This document shows, piece by piece, positions 20,648 through 32,001 of a stretch of 64,000 nt of DNA. Origin of the DNA: Canna indica (lineage: Eukaryota > Streptophyta > Magnoliopsida > Zingiberales > Cannaceae). The stretch spans positions 70,319,501 to 70,383,500 of the forward strand of contig CP136896.1 in the NCBI GenBank assembly GCA_034359265.1, read 5' to 3'. Under the pieces are notes generated by a model, which saw nothing but the letters and a program-made list of their open reading frames with translations, ran no database searches and was not told the origin of the DNA. Each line of letters begins with the position of its first letter. Within the stretch, counting starts at the first letter, position 1. The position numbers and the translations under genes were made by a program.

Positions 20648-23555
20648 TTAATCAATTCTTGGACTGAGATAGTACTTTGGATCTCTGAAAAACCTCACCA
20701 CCCTTTCTGCTTTATCCACAGAAAGATCTGTTGTTTCCAAAATAAAGCTTTTGGACGCTTTTGATATTGCTTCAATAGAGCCAATAGATTGTGCAAGCTA
20801 AGCAAGGCAAAGAGTAATTATGTTTCATAGGTATTCAAGAGTAAAAGGGATGATATGAACTTTTAATGACATAGAAAGTCAAAACAGAATCATGAAGTAA
20901 ATAGTTTTGGAGTTGTCAGCCAAACAATAGCAGATATTATACAATATTAAAACAGTGGAGAGAATCTACAATGATTTTGTCATGTCAGTGTTGTCACTAG
21001 GTGTTAGGTGCACTAAGGAACCAAGGATCCCTTATTGCCCAAGGCACTTTGCCTGAACGAAGTAAGGCTCCAATTTTTAAGCAAATAAAAAATAAATATA
21101 TTTAAATCTAGAAACAACAGCAGTACATATAAAAAAACATATTACTTTTATAATTATGCCCAAGTTCTTTATTTAGGTGCATCTAATTTTGTTAGTTTAT
21201 TTGTGTGTCCTCATGACATTTTTATTTAAGAGGATGAAATGTTAGACACTACAACTTTTATATGAAAATAATTTCTCTTGATAATATCACACTGTTTGGC
21301 CTAATGATGGAGCCCCTTATTACCCCACTAAGAGACCATGGTTTCAAATCTTGCATTAGGCGCCTTTTTTTAATAAGGCACTCACTGAGGCTACCTTCTC
21401 ACATAACACATTAATGCAAGGTGGCACCTAGGCAACACTTCCTTTAAACTACCAACCTAAGCAATCTAAAGAGGCGCTTGAGGCTTGCCTTGTCCGCCCA
21501 AACATCTAAGCAAGCACTCGTTAACAACAATATGTCATATATTTCCAAAATTCAGAATCTCAAAATGGTGCAGTTGTATAGTGGTCAGAATTTCAATCTC
21601 AATAGCAGCAGAAGTTTGACAGTTTGCTTGTAATATTCAGAGAGATCATAAACCAGTAATAAGATTCTTATAGACAAAACTCCTCCATCAGCATGAGCTC
21701 ATGAATAGTCCTAGGTAAATGCTTAAGCATTTTTTTCTTAAAAAAGGGTGAAGTGGATTACTGCATTTGCGTCATGGTCATCAATGCCAGGTATTGAGGT
21801 GACCACTCTGAGGAACAAATCCATTCCTTGAACTGCACGTTTACGCTTCAAACACCAAAGCGGCAACAAAATTTTCATGCAGGTGTCACTGTGTCAGAAA
21901 ATGACAAAAATGTCCAGTAGAGTCTTGTAAAACTTACTTCATTCTTCATCATATCAACGGCATCCTGTCGTTTGCACACTAAGGCAAAAGATCTCCCAGA
22001 TTATCGAGGATGCAAAACCTTAAACGGAATGCTACAGACCAGGAATAAAGGTTAATGTTTTACCTCCACGAGAATGTGCTATCTTCACAATCTTCTCAAA
22101 CCCCATCTCCGGATCACAGACTAGCACAAAAGTTGGATTACCAAGTTCTACACCATACCTTTATTGCCAACATAGAAATTATTCATGTGAACACATCTGA
22201 ATATAAATTGAGTTCATAAGAGGTTAATACACACTTGAAGTATGAATGATTAAAAGAGTCATTTTGCTCTCTTGTTGGGACTGAAATGACAACATAAAGA
22301 AACCTGAATTGCCTCTTCAGCCCTTCAACTCTGTGTATCAGGAATCATACAACTGAATTAGAAAGGAGCTCCTAGTGCTCTCTTATTTTATGAATGTGAT
22401 AAGTAACATTTTAATTTACCTAGTAAAGACAACAGAAGCCTTGTCAGGATCCCAACTCGTTTCAAAAATGAATGCTACCGATACTCCCCCGTTATTGAAT
22501 ATAAAGTCCTAGAAGTTCTCAATCAGATGGATGGCTCAATATGTATTTTAGAGGAGCAGCAGGAACAAATGAGACATTTACAGGGGATATTGGGAGGAAA
22601 TTAAGACGGTACGAATTTGCACTTAGAAATGATGAAATCAAATTGATGAAAGAGGGATGCTGCTCATCTCTCCAAGAGGGATTCATCATGCAAACTCCGC
22701 TGCCTGCACATTGGTGATTATACATTACTCTCTACATGATAGTAGAAGTTGGAAAACAATCCTAATCTAGTAGCACAAGTAACACAAACTTAAGAAACTT
22801 CCTTGCCCACATTTGCTTCATTATTTTCAAATCGTTCCCACAAACTAATAATAAATTATGCAATAGAGATAACCTACAATGACGCTAGCTAGGAGGTACG
22901 TGAAGCACGACAAACGAATAATAGTTAGACAAGTATATTCAAGTCATTTTACAATCCTATGGAACTTTACCAAATATGTACCCAGTGGATGGAAAATACA
23001 CATAACACATGCAGCAAACGGGTTGAAGGATGATAAATGATTGTTAGAGGTTTAACGCAAGCTTCCATCTAGCAGCGAAAAAGAAAGAAGCTGCAAAGCT
23101 CCCAATACTCACCACTGCTTCGTGTCAACTATCTTCTCGTGTGCCTGGAGATAAATCATGAGTTCTCAAAAGACACCTAAAAGCCTCTTAAACGCTCGTA
23201 TATAAGACTAACATTTATATATCCCCTTTAGTTTTTTTTAGGGTAGCTGGAGGGGGGTGTCAACCAGGACATTCTTCAGATTTTGATCGGATCATAGGAT
23301 GGGGGAGGGGAAAACAAGTGAGAATAAGGTTCTTCGGATCTAATGCAATTAGAGTAGTGACCCTGTCGATGATCCACCAAACTAGTAGTGAAAATGTTGC
23401 GCACACGATCAGAACCAAGTGGGTCCTCTTGAGAGGGGGCACGCATGCACGGCCAAGAAATAAGCAAGAAATCGGGGGTCGGATGGAATACCAGAGTTCG
23501 AATGCGATGAAGGATCCCTCCGCCACTCGCCGGAGCTTCCTCCAGAGCCCGCCAT
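20648..23555 (-). CDS. PTD: PARTING DANCERS (PTD) homologue, meiotic crossover factor
   Basis: The eight-exon model on the minus strand is 23555-23492, 22703-22582, 22508-22420, 22330-22235, 22158-22064, 21978-21938, 21845-21762 and 20797-20648 (stop included). All junctions are GT-AG and all phases fit, giving 246 residues, close to the length I remember for Arabidopsis PTD. Recognisable blocks are [68 protein letters not shown] and a C-terminal helix-hairpin-helix-like part, [18 protein letters not shown], ending [17 protein letters not shown] is an ERCC1-like nuclear protein that acts with SHOC1 in class I meiotic crossover formation. It has no nuclease active site. The exon 1 choice (ATG at 23555, [11 protein letters not shown]) rests on phase and GC-rich context. 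An internal start at the [10 protein letters not shown] block is the alternative. The last intron holds a repeat. Confidence 0.88.
21000..21530. repeat. Repeat of GGCGCCTT and GGCACCTAGG words inside the last PTD intron
   Basis: Both ends carry words related to GCGCCTTGAGGC and GGCACCTAGGC in opposite orientation (about 21000-21060 and 21360-21520), with an AT-rich core between. It ends near CGTTAACAACA. This resembles a non-autonomous element whose own ends are internally repetitive. It makes up much of the 964-bp intron. Borders were not fixed. Confidence 0.45.
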
Positions 23556-23639
23556 CGACGCAAGGGATCCGTCCGCTTCTCCTCCCGCCCTCTTCGTTTA
23601 CTCGACAGCAAGCAGCGGCAATTAAATTAGTTCATATAT

Positions 23640-25290
23640 GATATATTTAAGGCTCACATTTTATTTGTATTTATTTATTTATTTATTCGTGCAATATTTA
23701 AATCTACCGTTAATCTCGTTATCGTTACCATTCCTTAAACGAAGGGTTATTGAGCATTTAAGCTAAATATGTCCTCAACTTTGACCTAATTCTCAATTAT
23801 AATCATTTTTTTATTACTTTATATTTTTTTCTTAAAAAATATAATTTTATAACATAATTATTACCGAACGTGTACAAACATAAAAATATATGCATAAGAT
23901 ACATTATAAGACGTGAAAATAAGCACATAAAGCGCTACAACTACGGATCGATTCCATGATTTATCGACAATATACCTAGATGTCTCACCACTAAATTACT
24001 AGTAGGTCAACTTGATTGCTCTATGTTAACTTATTTATTTGTGCTTTAAAAATAAATAAAATAATATTAATTATCACGTTAATATTATATGTGACAAACT
24101 TTATATAATTTTTTTTTCTTGTAACTTTTTTATGATATCATCTTCCGAAGTCCTAGACAGCGGATTCACACCCAATTGCAATCAAGTCTACCATTCTAGC
24201 ATCTTTTATGACAATTTCTTTAGTGACTATTGTACACGTTCTTTTGTTTTTGACTTCAAGCGGAAAAAATTAACATACCTTTCACAACCAAGCAAGTCTT
24301 CACAAAGTCTATCAAAGTTAAAAAAAAATGAAAGAACCCACACAATAGTCGCCGAATAAATTGTTGAAAAAGATACTAGAGTGGTGGATCTAGTTGCGGT
24401 TAGCTAGGTGCAAGTTCACTGTCGGAGACTTCAAAAGATGATGTCTAGAAAAAAATAGCAAGAAAAAGTTTTTTTTTACCTTTACTTGAAGCTTGCCCCA
24501 TATGATGTGACAATTAATATTATTTCAACAAGTTAACAAATACATTCATTCGCGAATAACTAATGGCCACATATATAATTGACACAAATTTAAAATATTT
24601 TATATACGAATGAAAGATTTGGAAATAAAGAATTCATATAGTCGACTCTATTTGGTATCAAATTAAGGTTTAGTAGTCGGTGTTGTTGTATAATAGACTT
24701 TTGAAATATTCAAAATACCTTTAAATTTTAATTTTTCTTCATTTCTAAATACGCCTCTCTCTCCATTTTACCTATAAGTACATTGAACAACAGCTAATAG
24801 ATATAAAAATTATTATGCCAAAATTATTGATAGTGATCAATTGCTTTCGTATCACAGTCTAGTTTAGTGAAGATATGAGAATGACATTTTTCTCTTGAAA
24901 ATATATAATAATAGTAATATAAAATATTACTGCTATTTAAAATAACATAATATTATATTAATGTTAATATTGATATTATAATATCAAATAAATTTTATAA
25001 TACTAATTTATGTAACTAAAAAAGTGATGTAATATAATAAAAATATTATGGTAATTATATTAGATATATCATCATTTTTCTATTAGTAAATCATGCATGA
25101 AATGCAATTGTAGGCTTTAATCTTGAAGACTAGAACACATTGTCCGAATTATCTTGGGAAAAAACATTTTAATCGAAATAAGATGTTGGTATATCCATGC
25201 TGGAAATGATCGTTAAAAAGTAACCCATTTTGATTTGAAGAAATCGGCAAATTATACTCCGTAATAAAAGAAAGTCTATTCCAATTCTAC
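23640..25290. other. AT-rich intergenic DNA between divergent PTD and PLAC8 genes
   Basis: It includes a TATT microsatellite at about 23666-23690 and long AT-rich low-complexity stretches around 24.9-25.1 kb. A plus-strand reading frame at 24132-24359 has no recognisable content. No conserved promoter element beyond general AT-richness was found. Confidence 0.45.
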
Positions 25291-25299
25291 CCTCGTCTC

Positions 25300-25399
25300 T
25301 CGAATCAACCTACCCATCCGCCTCGGTTCTTCTCAGGCACGATTACCTCCTCTTCCTCACGCACGCAGACCGCCGGCGTTCTCTTTCAGCAACCTCGCC
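25300..25399 (+). promoter_or_regulatory. Probable 5'UTR exon of the PLAC8 gene
   Basis: A C/T-rich, GC-elevated block ends in CCTCGCCG followed by GTAAGA at 25400, a good donor. The next acceptor in use is TTTCAG at 26968-26973, six bases before the coding ATG at 26979. A leader intron of about 1.57 kb is implied. A TCC microsatellite at about 25431-25450 lies at the start of this intron. The transcription start was not fixed. Confidence 0.5.
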
Positions 25400-26978
25400 G
25401 GTAAGACATCTCTCCAGCTCCACTTCATGCTCCTCCTCCTCCTCCTCCTCTACTTATTTTTTTGAAAACCGAGACCTTAGATCCCCTGCACTTTTTATGA
25501 AATGCAGGGAATGCCCTTCTCTCTTCCAAATACCGATTAGACGTTTGGAGCTTCAATTTTCATTCGCGACAGCGGTCCCTGATCCATCACTTCCTCAAGT
25601 TCTCCCTTTTCGTGAGAATCAGTATTGTTCCCTCTTTTTGTTCTTTCTTTTTTGGGTAGGAATTGGCACATTTCTGAGATCTTTGGAATTTCTCGTTGTT
25701 CCGGGAACCCCTCGGTCGTTCCAGTGATATCTTCTGCATTGATTCTGAGCCGTGATTCATTGATGGTTCGCCTTACAACTTGATTTCAATTCGCTAAATT
25801 TGCTTCTTCTTCTTTTCCTCACTGTTGCGCGTTTACGATTTGAGCTGATTTAGCTTTTGCACAGACACTTTATTTGATTATTGGGAAGATTAGCGCGTCT
25901 GTATCTTTCGTAGGGATTTGATCTATCCGGCTGTGCGGAACAAGAGAAAAGGATTGAGCTTTCCCTTGTTTAGTTAGAGAAATAGCGTGAGAAGAAAGAG
26001 AAGAGGATGCCTTTCTCACTGCATTAGTAAAATCCTTCCAATTTTGGGGCAATTGGAGAGAAAAGAAATCTTTCTCCTATATTCAAACAAGGGCGATATC
26101 TTCCCTTCGTTTTTTTCTCTTCTCTTCCACGCCTTATATCCAAACATAGTTATGTTTCGTCTCAATGAATGCATAATAACTTACTGCCTCTTTTTTTTGA
26201 TATTTTAGCTTTCTGTTTTATGGTAATAATGTATATGGAATGTTAATTACTAGATTCTTTGATACAGTTGTTAGTCTGGACTTGATCATGGATATATGGT
26301 ATAATTGTCGTTTTCATTTGCTTCTGTGTAGAGTAATGTGATTTGTTATATGAATATGTTGTCTTTATTTAATGCTTTCTTTACAGTAGGGGTGAAGAAA
26401 AATAGAGATAGAAGTAAAAAATAGAGAGTGAGCAAGAGAGGTAGAATGTAGAGATAGAAGATACATATATAGGTTGTAACCAACTCGCTACAATAGATTC
26501 ATATCCTGCAATATAGAAAGAGAGAGAAGGCTATGCCCGCCTTTGTGTTGTTTGGACTTTAGTCGCCGTAAAGGTCATGATGTTCCGTTCCCACCAAATA
26601 CACCATGAGTAGATCAAGGCCACGTATGTCTTTTTTTAATTCTAATGTATATTGGGCTCCATACAAGAGTTTCTTTATTATACTATATCGCCTATCATCA
26701 GCTATTTGTTGGGTTTCTGTATTATGCTTGATCACTGCCTGGAACTAAATGTTGTTGCCTGATAAGATAAAATCTTTTGTTGATTTTGTATGTGGAACAA
26801 TTGACATTCGAGGTTCTCTATCTTCCTGCTGCACTTGAACATGCATCCATATGACCATATTCTTATCATCTTAGTTCCTGCAATGAGTTCCCAGTTTCAC
26901 AATCCAAATATATCTCCGATAATGAAGCTTTTTTGATATCTTTGTTTGTAACAATATTATGATTTTGTTTCAGTGAAT

Positions 26979-29900
26979 ATGAAAGGACAAGGCAGCTATG
27001 TTCCACCACGATATATTCCTCTAGATCAGTTGGATACTGAAGCTGACAGTACTACTGTGAATGATATTCACTCTTCCCAGCAATCTGCAACGCAGGATCT
27101 CACACAATGGTCATCTGGAATCTGTGCTTGCTTTGATGACATGCCGAGTTGTACGCTACTTTCTGCCCTCTGACCCTTGATTTTCAGAAGAAAAAAGAAT
27201 TAAAGGTGCAATTTATTCATGTAATAGAATACAATGTGTTCCTTGTACACCTAAAAATTGTTTGCAAAGGTAGAGTTTCTAGACTGAACTCAACAAAAAT
27301 TCTAATGCTATGCGTACAAACAATTTGGTATCTATTTGTAATCATTATATATTTAGGATTAAAACTGCCTAATTTGAGGAGATTTTATCCTATTTTCTCT
27401 AAAGAGTAAAGACTAAATGGGTGGACGGGTTCAATTTGGAATTTTCCCCTCAGTTAAGTACCTTGTATTCATCGTTTTCAATTACTCCTAATGACCAAAT
27501 TTAATAGAGGTTAAATAATCAGTATGTGAAAATTAAACTTGTCGTCTAAATATTAGGATGTGATATGTTTCCAGTTTTCTGTAACATTCTATGAAAATAA
27601 ACTATTTTCAGATTCAAGCTTTTTTACTATATCATGAACAGAATCCATTTATTTGTTTTTCATCCTATGAATTATATTGTGTGCTCATTCTGTTTGTTCC
27701 TGACCTATTAACCCCTCAACAATTTCCGTATGCTTAATATTTTTAAATTATTTATATTTTTGGTTTGATTTTATTTATATCTAGTGAAAGAGGCTTATTC
27801 ACAATCAGCATCGTTTTCTTAAAATGGCTTATTGTCAATTAGCAAAAATTATTAAAAAATATTATTTCTTTTCTTTTAGGTTGTATTGGTGCTGTATGCC
27901 CATGCTTCCTGTTTGGGAAGAATGCAGAATTCCTTGGATCTGGGACACTAGCAGGGTCATGCATGACCCATTTTATTTTGTGGGGTCTTGTCAATAGTCT
28001 CTGTTGTCTGTTCACTGGAGGTCTACTTGCAGGAGTTCCGGGATCAATGGTTGCTTGTTATGCATGTGGTTACCGCAAGACACTACGAGGAAAGTATAAC
28101 CTGCAGGTATGCCAATGCCTCAAGAATACTCCTGAATCAAAGAATTGACATGGATGCTCTATTCCTATCTATTTATCCCTTTTCTAAGGCTATTAATTTG
28201 CATCTTCTGGATGAATATGATTCCAGATTTGCCAAATATTTGTCATGATCCTAGAACTTAACAAAGGCAGCGTGAAAGAATTTACTTTGACATTTTTTTT
28301 TAATCAACTAATAATTCCCATGAATTTTTTTGATCTAATAGGCTATCATGTGTTACAGACACGATTCTAAGGATCAGACCATGGGCAAGATAAAGCAAGG
28401 AATGCATAATTATAAGCTTTATTAAAGAATAAGGAATAAAGAGAGAACCTTTCATCTCCTTTAGCTCGTTGGACAAGGGAACTCATATACCGTGTAGAGA
28501 TGCACTCTAGTCTGAGTATCTTTGAATAGAAGGCGCAAATATTTCTTCCGTGCCAACGAATTGAAGAGGGCATTGGAAGAAGAAGCTGACACCAACCAAA
28601 AATAATGCTCATAATTATTTCTCATTTATTATCAATTTTACATGCTTTACAAGCCTCAACTTCACACTACACCATAAGACATGACTCAGTCTACTACCAT
28701 CCTCATTTTCCAAAATCCAAATAGATTAAGACCAACTAAACAAAAATAACCCTCTACGTTTACACGATAAAGTTAACTGCTAAAGCATGACTGGATCGAA
28801 GGAAGATTCCATTACTCCACTAAAACAACTCAAAGATCATCACTCATTTACCCCACTAATACAATTAATAAAACAAACTTAAACCGTTCCCTCCAGTTGC
28901 CATCTGTTGAGTTGCAGGTTGCCTTTGCTGTTGGCTAAGGTGACCATGAGATTTAGAACATCACGTTTCTTTCTAATTTGAGGATAAATATGATAATTAT
29001 CTGAATTAAGAGTTTGAATTGTCAAAATAGCATTCAAGGATATTGTACTTTAAGTACTCTTTTTCCGTGACAATATTGGTTTCTATATTAAATTTTCCAT
29101 CTTGATAGCAATGTTTTTAATATTCGACTGGTCAGTTTGACCATTAATGCGTCCTTGATTTGATCCATGTTGATTCGGTCAGACCCAGGAATCAGTAGCC
29201 CAACTGGTATCATATCCTAGGTTTAAAAGCATTGCTTATCAGAGACCCAGTCCACTAACCGAACCGGGACATTCTCGTCATTGGTGCTTTAAAAATTTGA
29301 CTTGTGTATTCACTTAATATCTATTTTTTTGAGGAACAGAAACTTGCATTCATTTCAGAATACAAGTATGTATTCACTTAATATCTGTAACAACCAAACA
29401 GCAGAATTATATAGTTTCACAAATAAGATGGTTAAAGATAGGACATACTGACCATCATGAAGCTTGATTTTCATTGGTTTACTTCTTTGCTAAAACTTAC
29501 AATTGTTTAACCAAGTATTCTTCATCAATTCATAACAAACTTAGAACATGAGGTGCTTTTGCAAGAAAAGAACCTGCTTTTAGGTGAAATCAATTTGTTG
29601 CATGCCACTTTGAAGTCAGGCAGGGTAATCATACCCTGGACAGGCAAATTGATATTATTTTTTGGTATTACATAGAGGCAATCTTTGCACTCACTTAATC
29701 ATGATTAGGTGATTCTTTATCTTAATCTTTTTGTATTTAAAAATTTATTGCATGTTGGTCTCATTGCATGTTTCTGATTGTTTGTTGTACATATAAAAGG
29801 CAAACTTTAATAGCACCAATATCCATCTACTACCACCAATATGACTTATTTTCTCTTCTCTGTTTTAATTTTTAACTTGGTATTTCTAAAGTGCTTTTAG

Positions 29901-30150
29901 GAAATTTGAAAGGATATTATTCTAAAGTTCTGAGATGACTATTTCCCACTCTATTCCAACTTGTAACTCATATTCTTTCCAGGAAGCACCATGTGGTGAT
30001 TTGCCCACTCATTTGTTCTGCCACTTGTGTGCTATTTGTCAAGAGTACAGAGAAATTCGTGAGAGATCAAATGGCTACAGCCCTACTCTGACACTCTCCA
30101 CCGTTGTTGCCCCTCCAACTCAGACTATGGAGCATGGTAACGGAAGTTAA
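26979..30150 (+). CDS. PLAC8 / cell-number-regulator family membrane protein
   Basis: Three coding exons (26979-27150, 27880-28106, 29983-30150) join in frame to 188 residues. The N-terminal ~45 residues are polar. The PLAC8 domain runs from about residue 47 (WSSGICACFDDMPSCC) through VCPCFLFGKNAEFLGSG, a hydrophobic segment (THFILWGLVNSLCCLF), CYACGYRKTLRGKYN, EAPCGDLPTHLFCHLCAICQ and EYREI to about residue 160, followed by a variable tail. The family (FW2.2/CNR, PCR) acts at the plasma membrane in organ-size control or ion/heavy-metal handling. Which role applies here cannot be told. The closest relatives I recall are the Arabidopsis CNR8-type proteins with the same CPxxLFGKNAE block. All splice sites are GT-AG. 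The ATG at 26979 is the first in the exon. Confidence 0.9.
28320..29700. other. Long second intron of the PLAC8 gene with repeat-like parts
   Basis: The 1.9-kb intron (28107-29982) carries a GC-richer part at 28.36-28.95 kb with a short minus-strand frame. It also carries a part at 29.10-29.26 kb with words (GGTCAGTTTGACC, GATTCGGTCAGACC) also seen in a repeat at 42.2-42.35 kb. Both look like old insertions. No coding content is recognised. Confidence 0.35.
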
Positions 30151-30402
30151 TGTGTTACCGTTCCTCTTTGCTCAATTACATTGCTCTCTGAACCTCCCAA
30201 GGAATGGCTTGTTGCTTCAAAAGAGCCGTCAGAAATGGGGAATATAAGCATATTGCAGTTTTCCCTACTTCAGGTTATCTGGTTATGTGGGAGGCTTCAT
30301 AGTTCTGCGAATTTTAAATTATAATTTTAGCAAGAGAGGTCTATATAGCATATTTAAAGATTTATGATGCTCCATGATATTTTCACTCGTTTGATTCATC
30401 GA

Positions 30403-30431
30403 TGTATTGTATTGTATTGTATTGTATTGTA
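30403..30431. repeat. ATTGT pentanucleotide microsatellite in the PLAC8 3' region
   Basis: About five or six uninterrupted TATTG repeats lie 250 bp after the PLAC8 stop codon, probably within or just after the 3'UTR. Such a tract is likely to vary in length between individuals. Confidence 0.8.
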
Positions 30432-31067
30432 TCACTATGTTATTGTTCACTTGTAGAGTTGTAGACATCAGGTAAAAGGTTTCTGCAAAATCTGACTTTT
30501 CTAGAAGGCTTTCTGAAAATGTGAAACTGTGAAAACAGAAAGAAAGAAGAAAATATGATATTTTGTTGATGATCCTCTTCATTGTTGAACACTATAAAAG
30601 CAGCAAGTAGCCTGTATTTATTGACGATTCTCTTCATTTGAGATTGATATTGAGATTTGAACTGTAGTTGTACCTGATGGCTTGTATGTAACATGACGGT
30701 GTCAGGTTCTTGTATGTGTTGTATATGTGACTTGGGCTGGTGCCTAGTCCAAGCAAGCAATTGCTAGGATTTTGGTCCCAAGTGGGCCGAGTGGCCATGT
30801 CAGGTTGAAGTCATAAATTAAAAGAAATTTCTAATTATTTTCTAGTAAACTTCAATTGATTTAGAATTTTTCTTAGAAAGACGGAACTCTCCCAAATTAT
30901 CAACCTCAAAACTGTAAGATTTGGAAGGGAATAATTTGATCATTTGATGAACAACTGAAGTTACTGAACACTGAACACTGAACACTGATTTCGAAGCCTT
31001 CTCCGTAACAACCAAAAACTTGCCGATCGCCGCGCATGGCATCCGCCAAAACCCGACCTGATTTTGG

Positions 31068-31413
31068 CACGTGGCACACTCTCGAGCCGCCGCGCGCGCT
31101 ACCTACGCCGCCTTAAAAACGGAACGCTCCGCTTCCCACGCTCGCCAATCGACTTCGCCTGGTGAGAAGAGACGAGACGAGACGAATCGCTCGTATAAGC
31201 TCATCATCTTCCTCTCCTCCTCCTCGTTGATCTCAATCTTCCTGCCCTGGATCTTCGTTTGCGCTCTTTTGTTTAGCCCATTTCGATCCGCTTAACCTGC
31301 AGTGACGCGATCGACGAACAAGCGATCATCGACCCAAGAGCATCTCTCTGCGGCCGCGAGTTGGAGTTCTATCTCTTCCTCTGTCTCGGAGCTGAGCATT
31401 TTGCGAGCGACAG
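31068..31413 (+). promoter_or_regulatory. Promoter G-box and 5'UTR exon of the PQ-loop gene
   Basis: A CACGTGG G-box lies at 31068-31074 at the head of a GC-rich block. The block ends at GCGACAG, followed by the donor GTATTCTG at 31414. The next acceptor, CTGACCAG at 31990, lies 11 bases before the coding ATG at 32002. This gives a leader exon and a 577-bp leader intron. The transcription start was not fixed. Just upstream, ACTGAAC-type 7-mers repeat three or four times (about 30963-30988). Confidence 0.55.
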
Positions 31414-32001
31414 GTATTCTGAGTCTCATTTGTCGTTTTTGCTTCCGCCGGAGATACACTCGAGTTGCAAAATGTTTTTTTTAAAAGAATAGATAAAGCT
31501 GTAATCTTTTAGATTCCGCGGGACCTTTTAGGTTTTGCTTTATTCGGGATGATCCATCGATGGCCTTTTCTTTTCTTTTTTCTTTTTTTTTCTTTTTTTT
31601 TTGAGAGGAAACGGGAGGGGTAAGTTATATTGGTATATGAGGTGTTGTTAAGTTATAAGAGGTAATCTTTCTTCACTATGTTCCAGCTTTAATGATTTTC
31701 TCTTAATGTCATTTTTTCTCAAACATAGTCATTTTGTGTTAATCGAGGGCTCTGTTCCTACTTTTGTCCATTTTCTTCTTTTCGGATTTTTTAATCTTTT
31801 GTTGGGTTACTCGGAACCTTATAGTTTGATTTTTTTTCATTCATCTTCATCAATCATCATCCATGTATTTACCTCTATATATGAATTTGATATCAAATTT
31901 AGTAATTTGTCTTGGAACTTCATGAAGATGACACCTGAGAATAAGTATTGTTGTAAATAATTGTAAATTTATGTTGATCATTCTGACCAGGATCTTCTTT
32001 A

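Noticed and set aside
23260..23641. Overlapping reading frames on both strands around 23.3-23.6 kb
   Set aside because: They are by-products of the GC-rich first-exon region of the PTD homologue. None shows a domain, and only the frame opening at 23555 fits splicing into exon 2.
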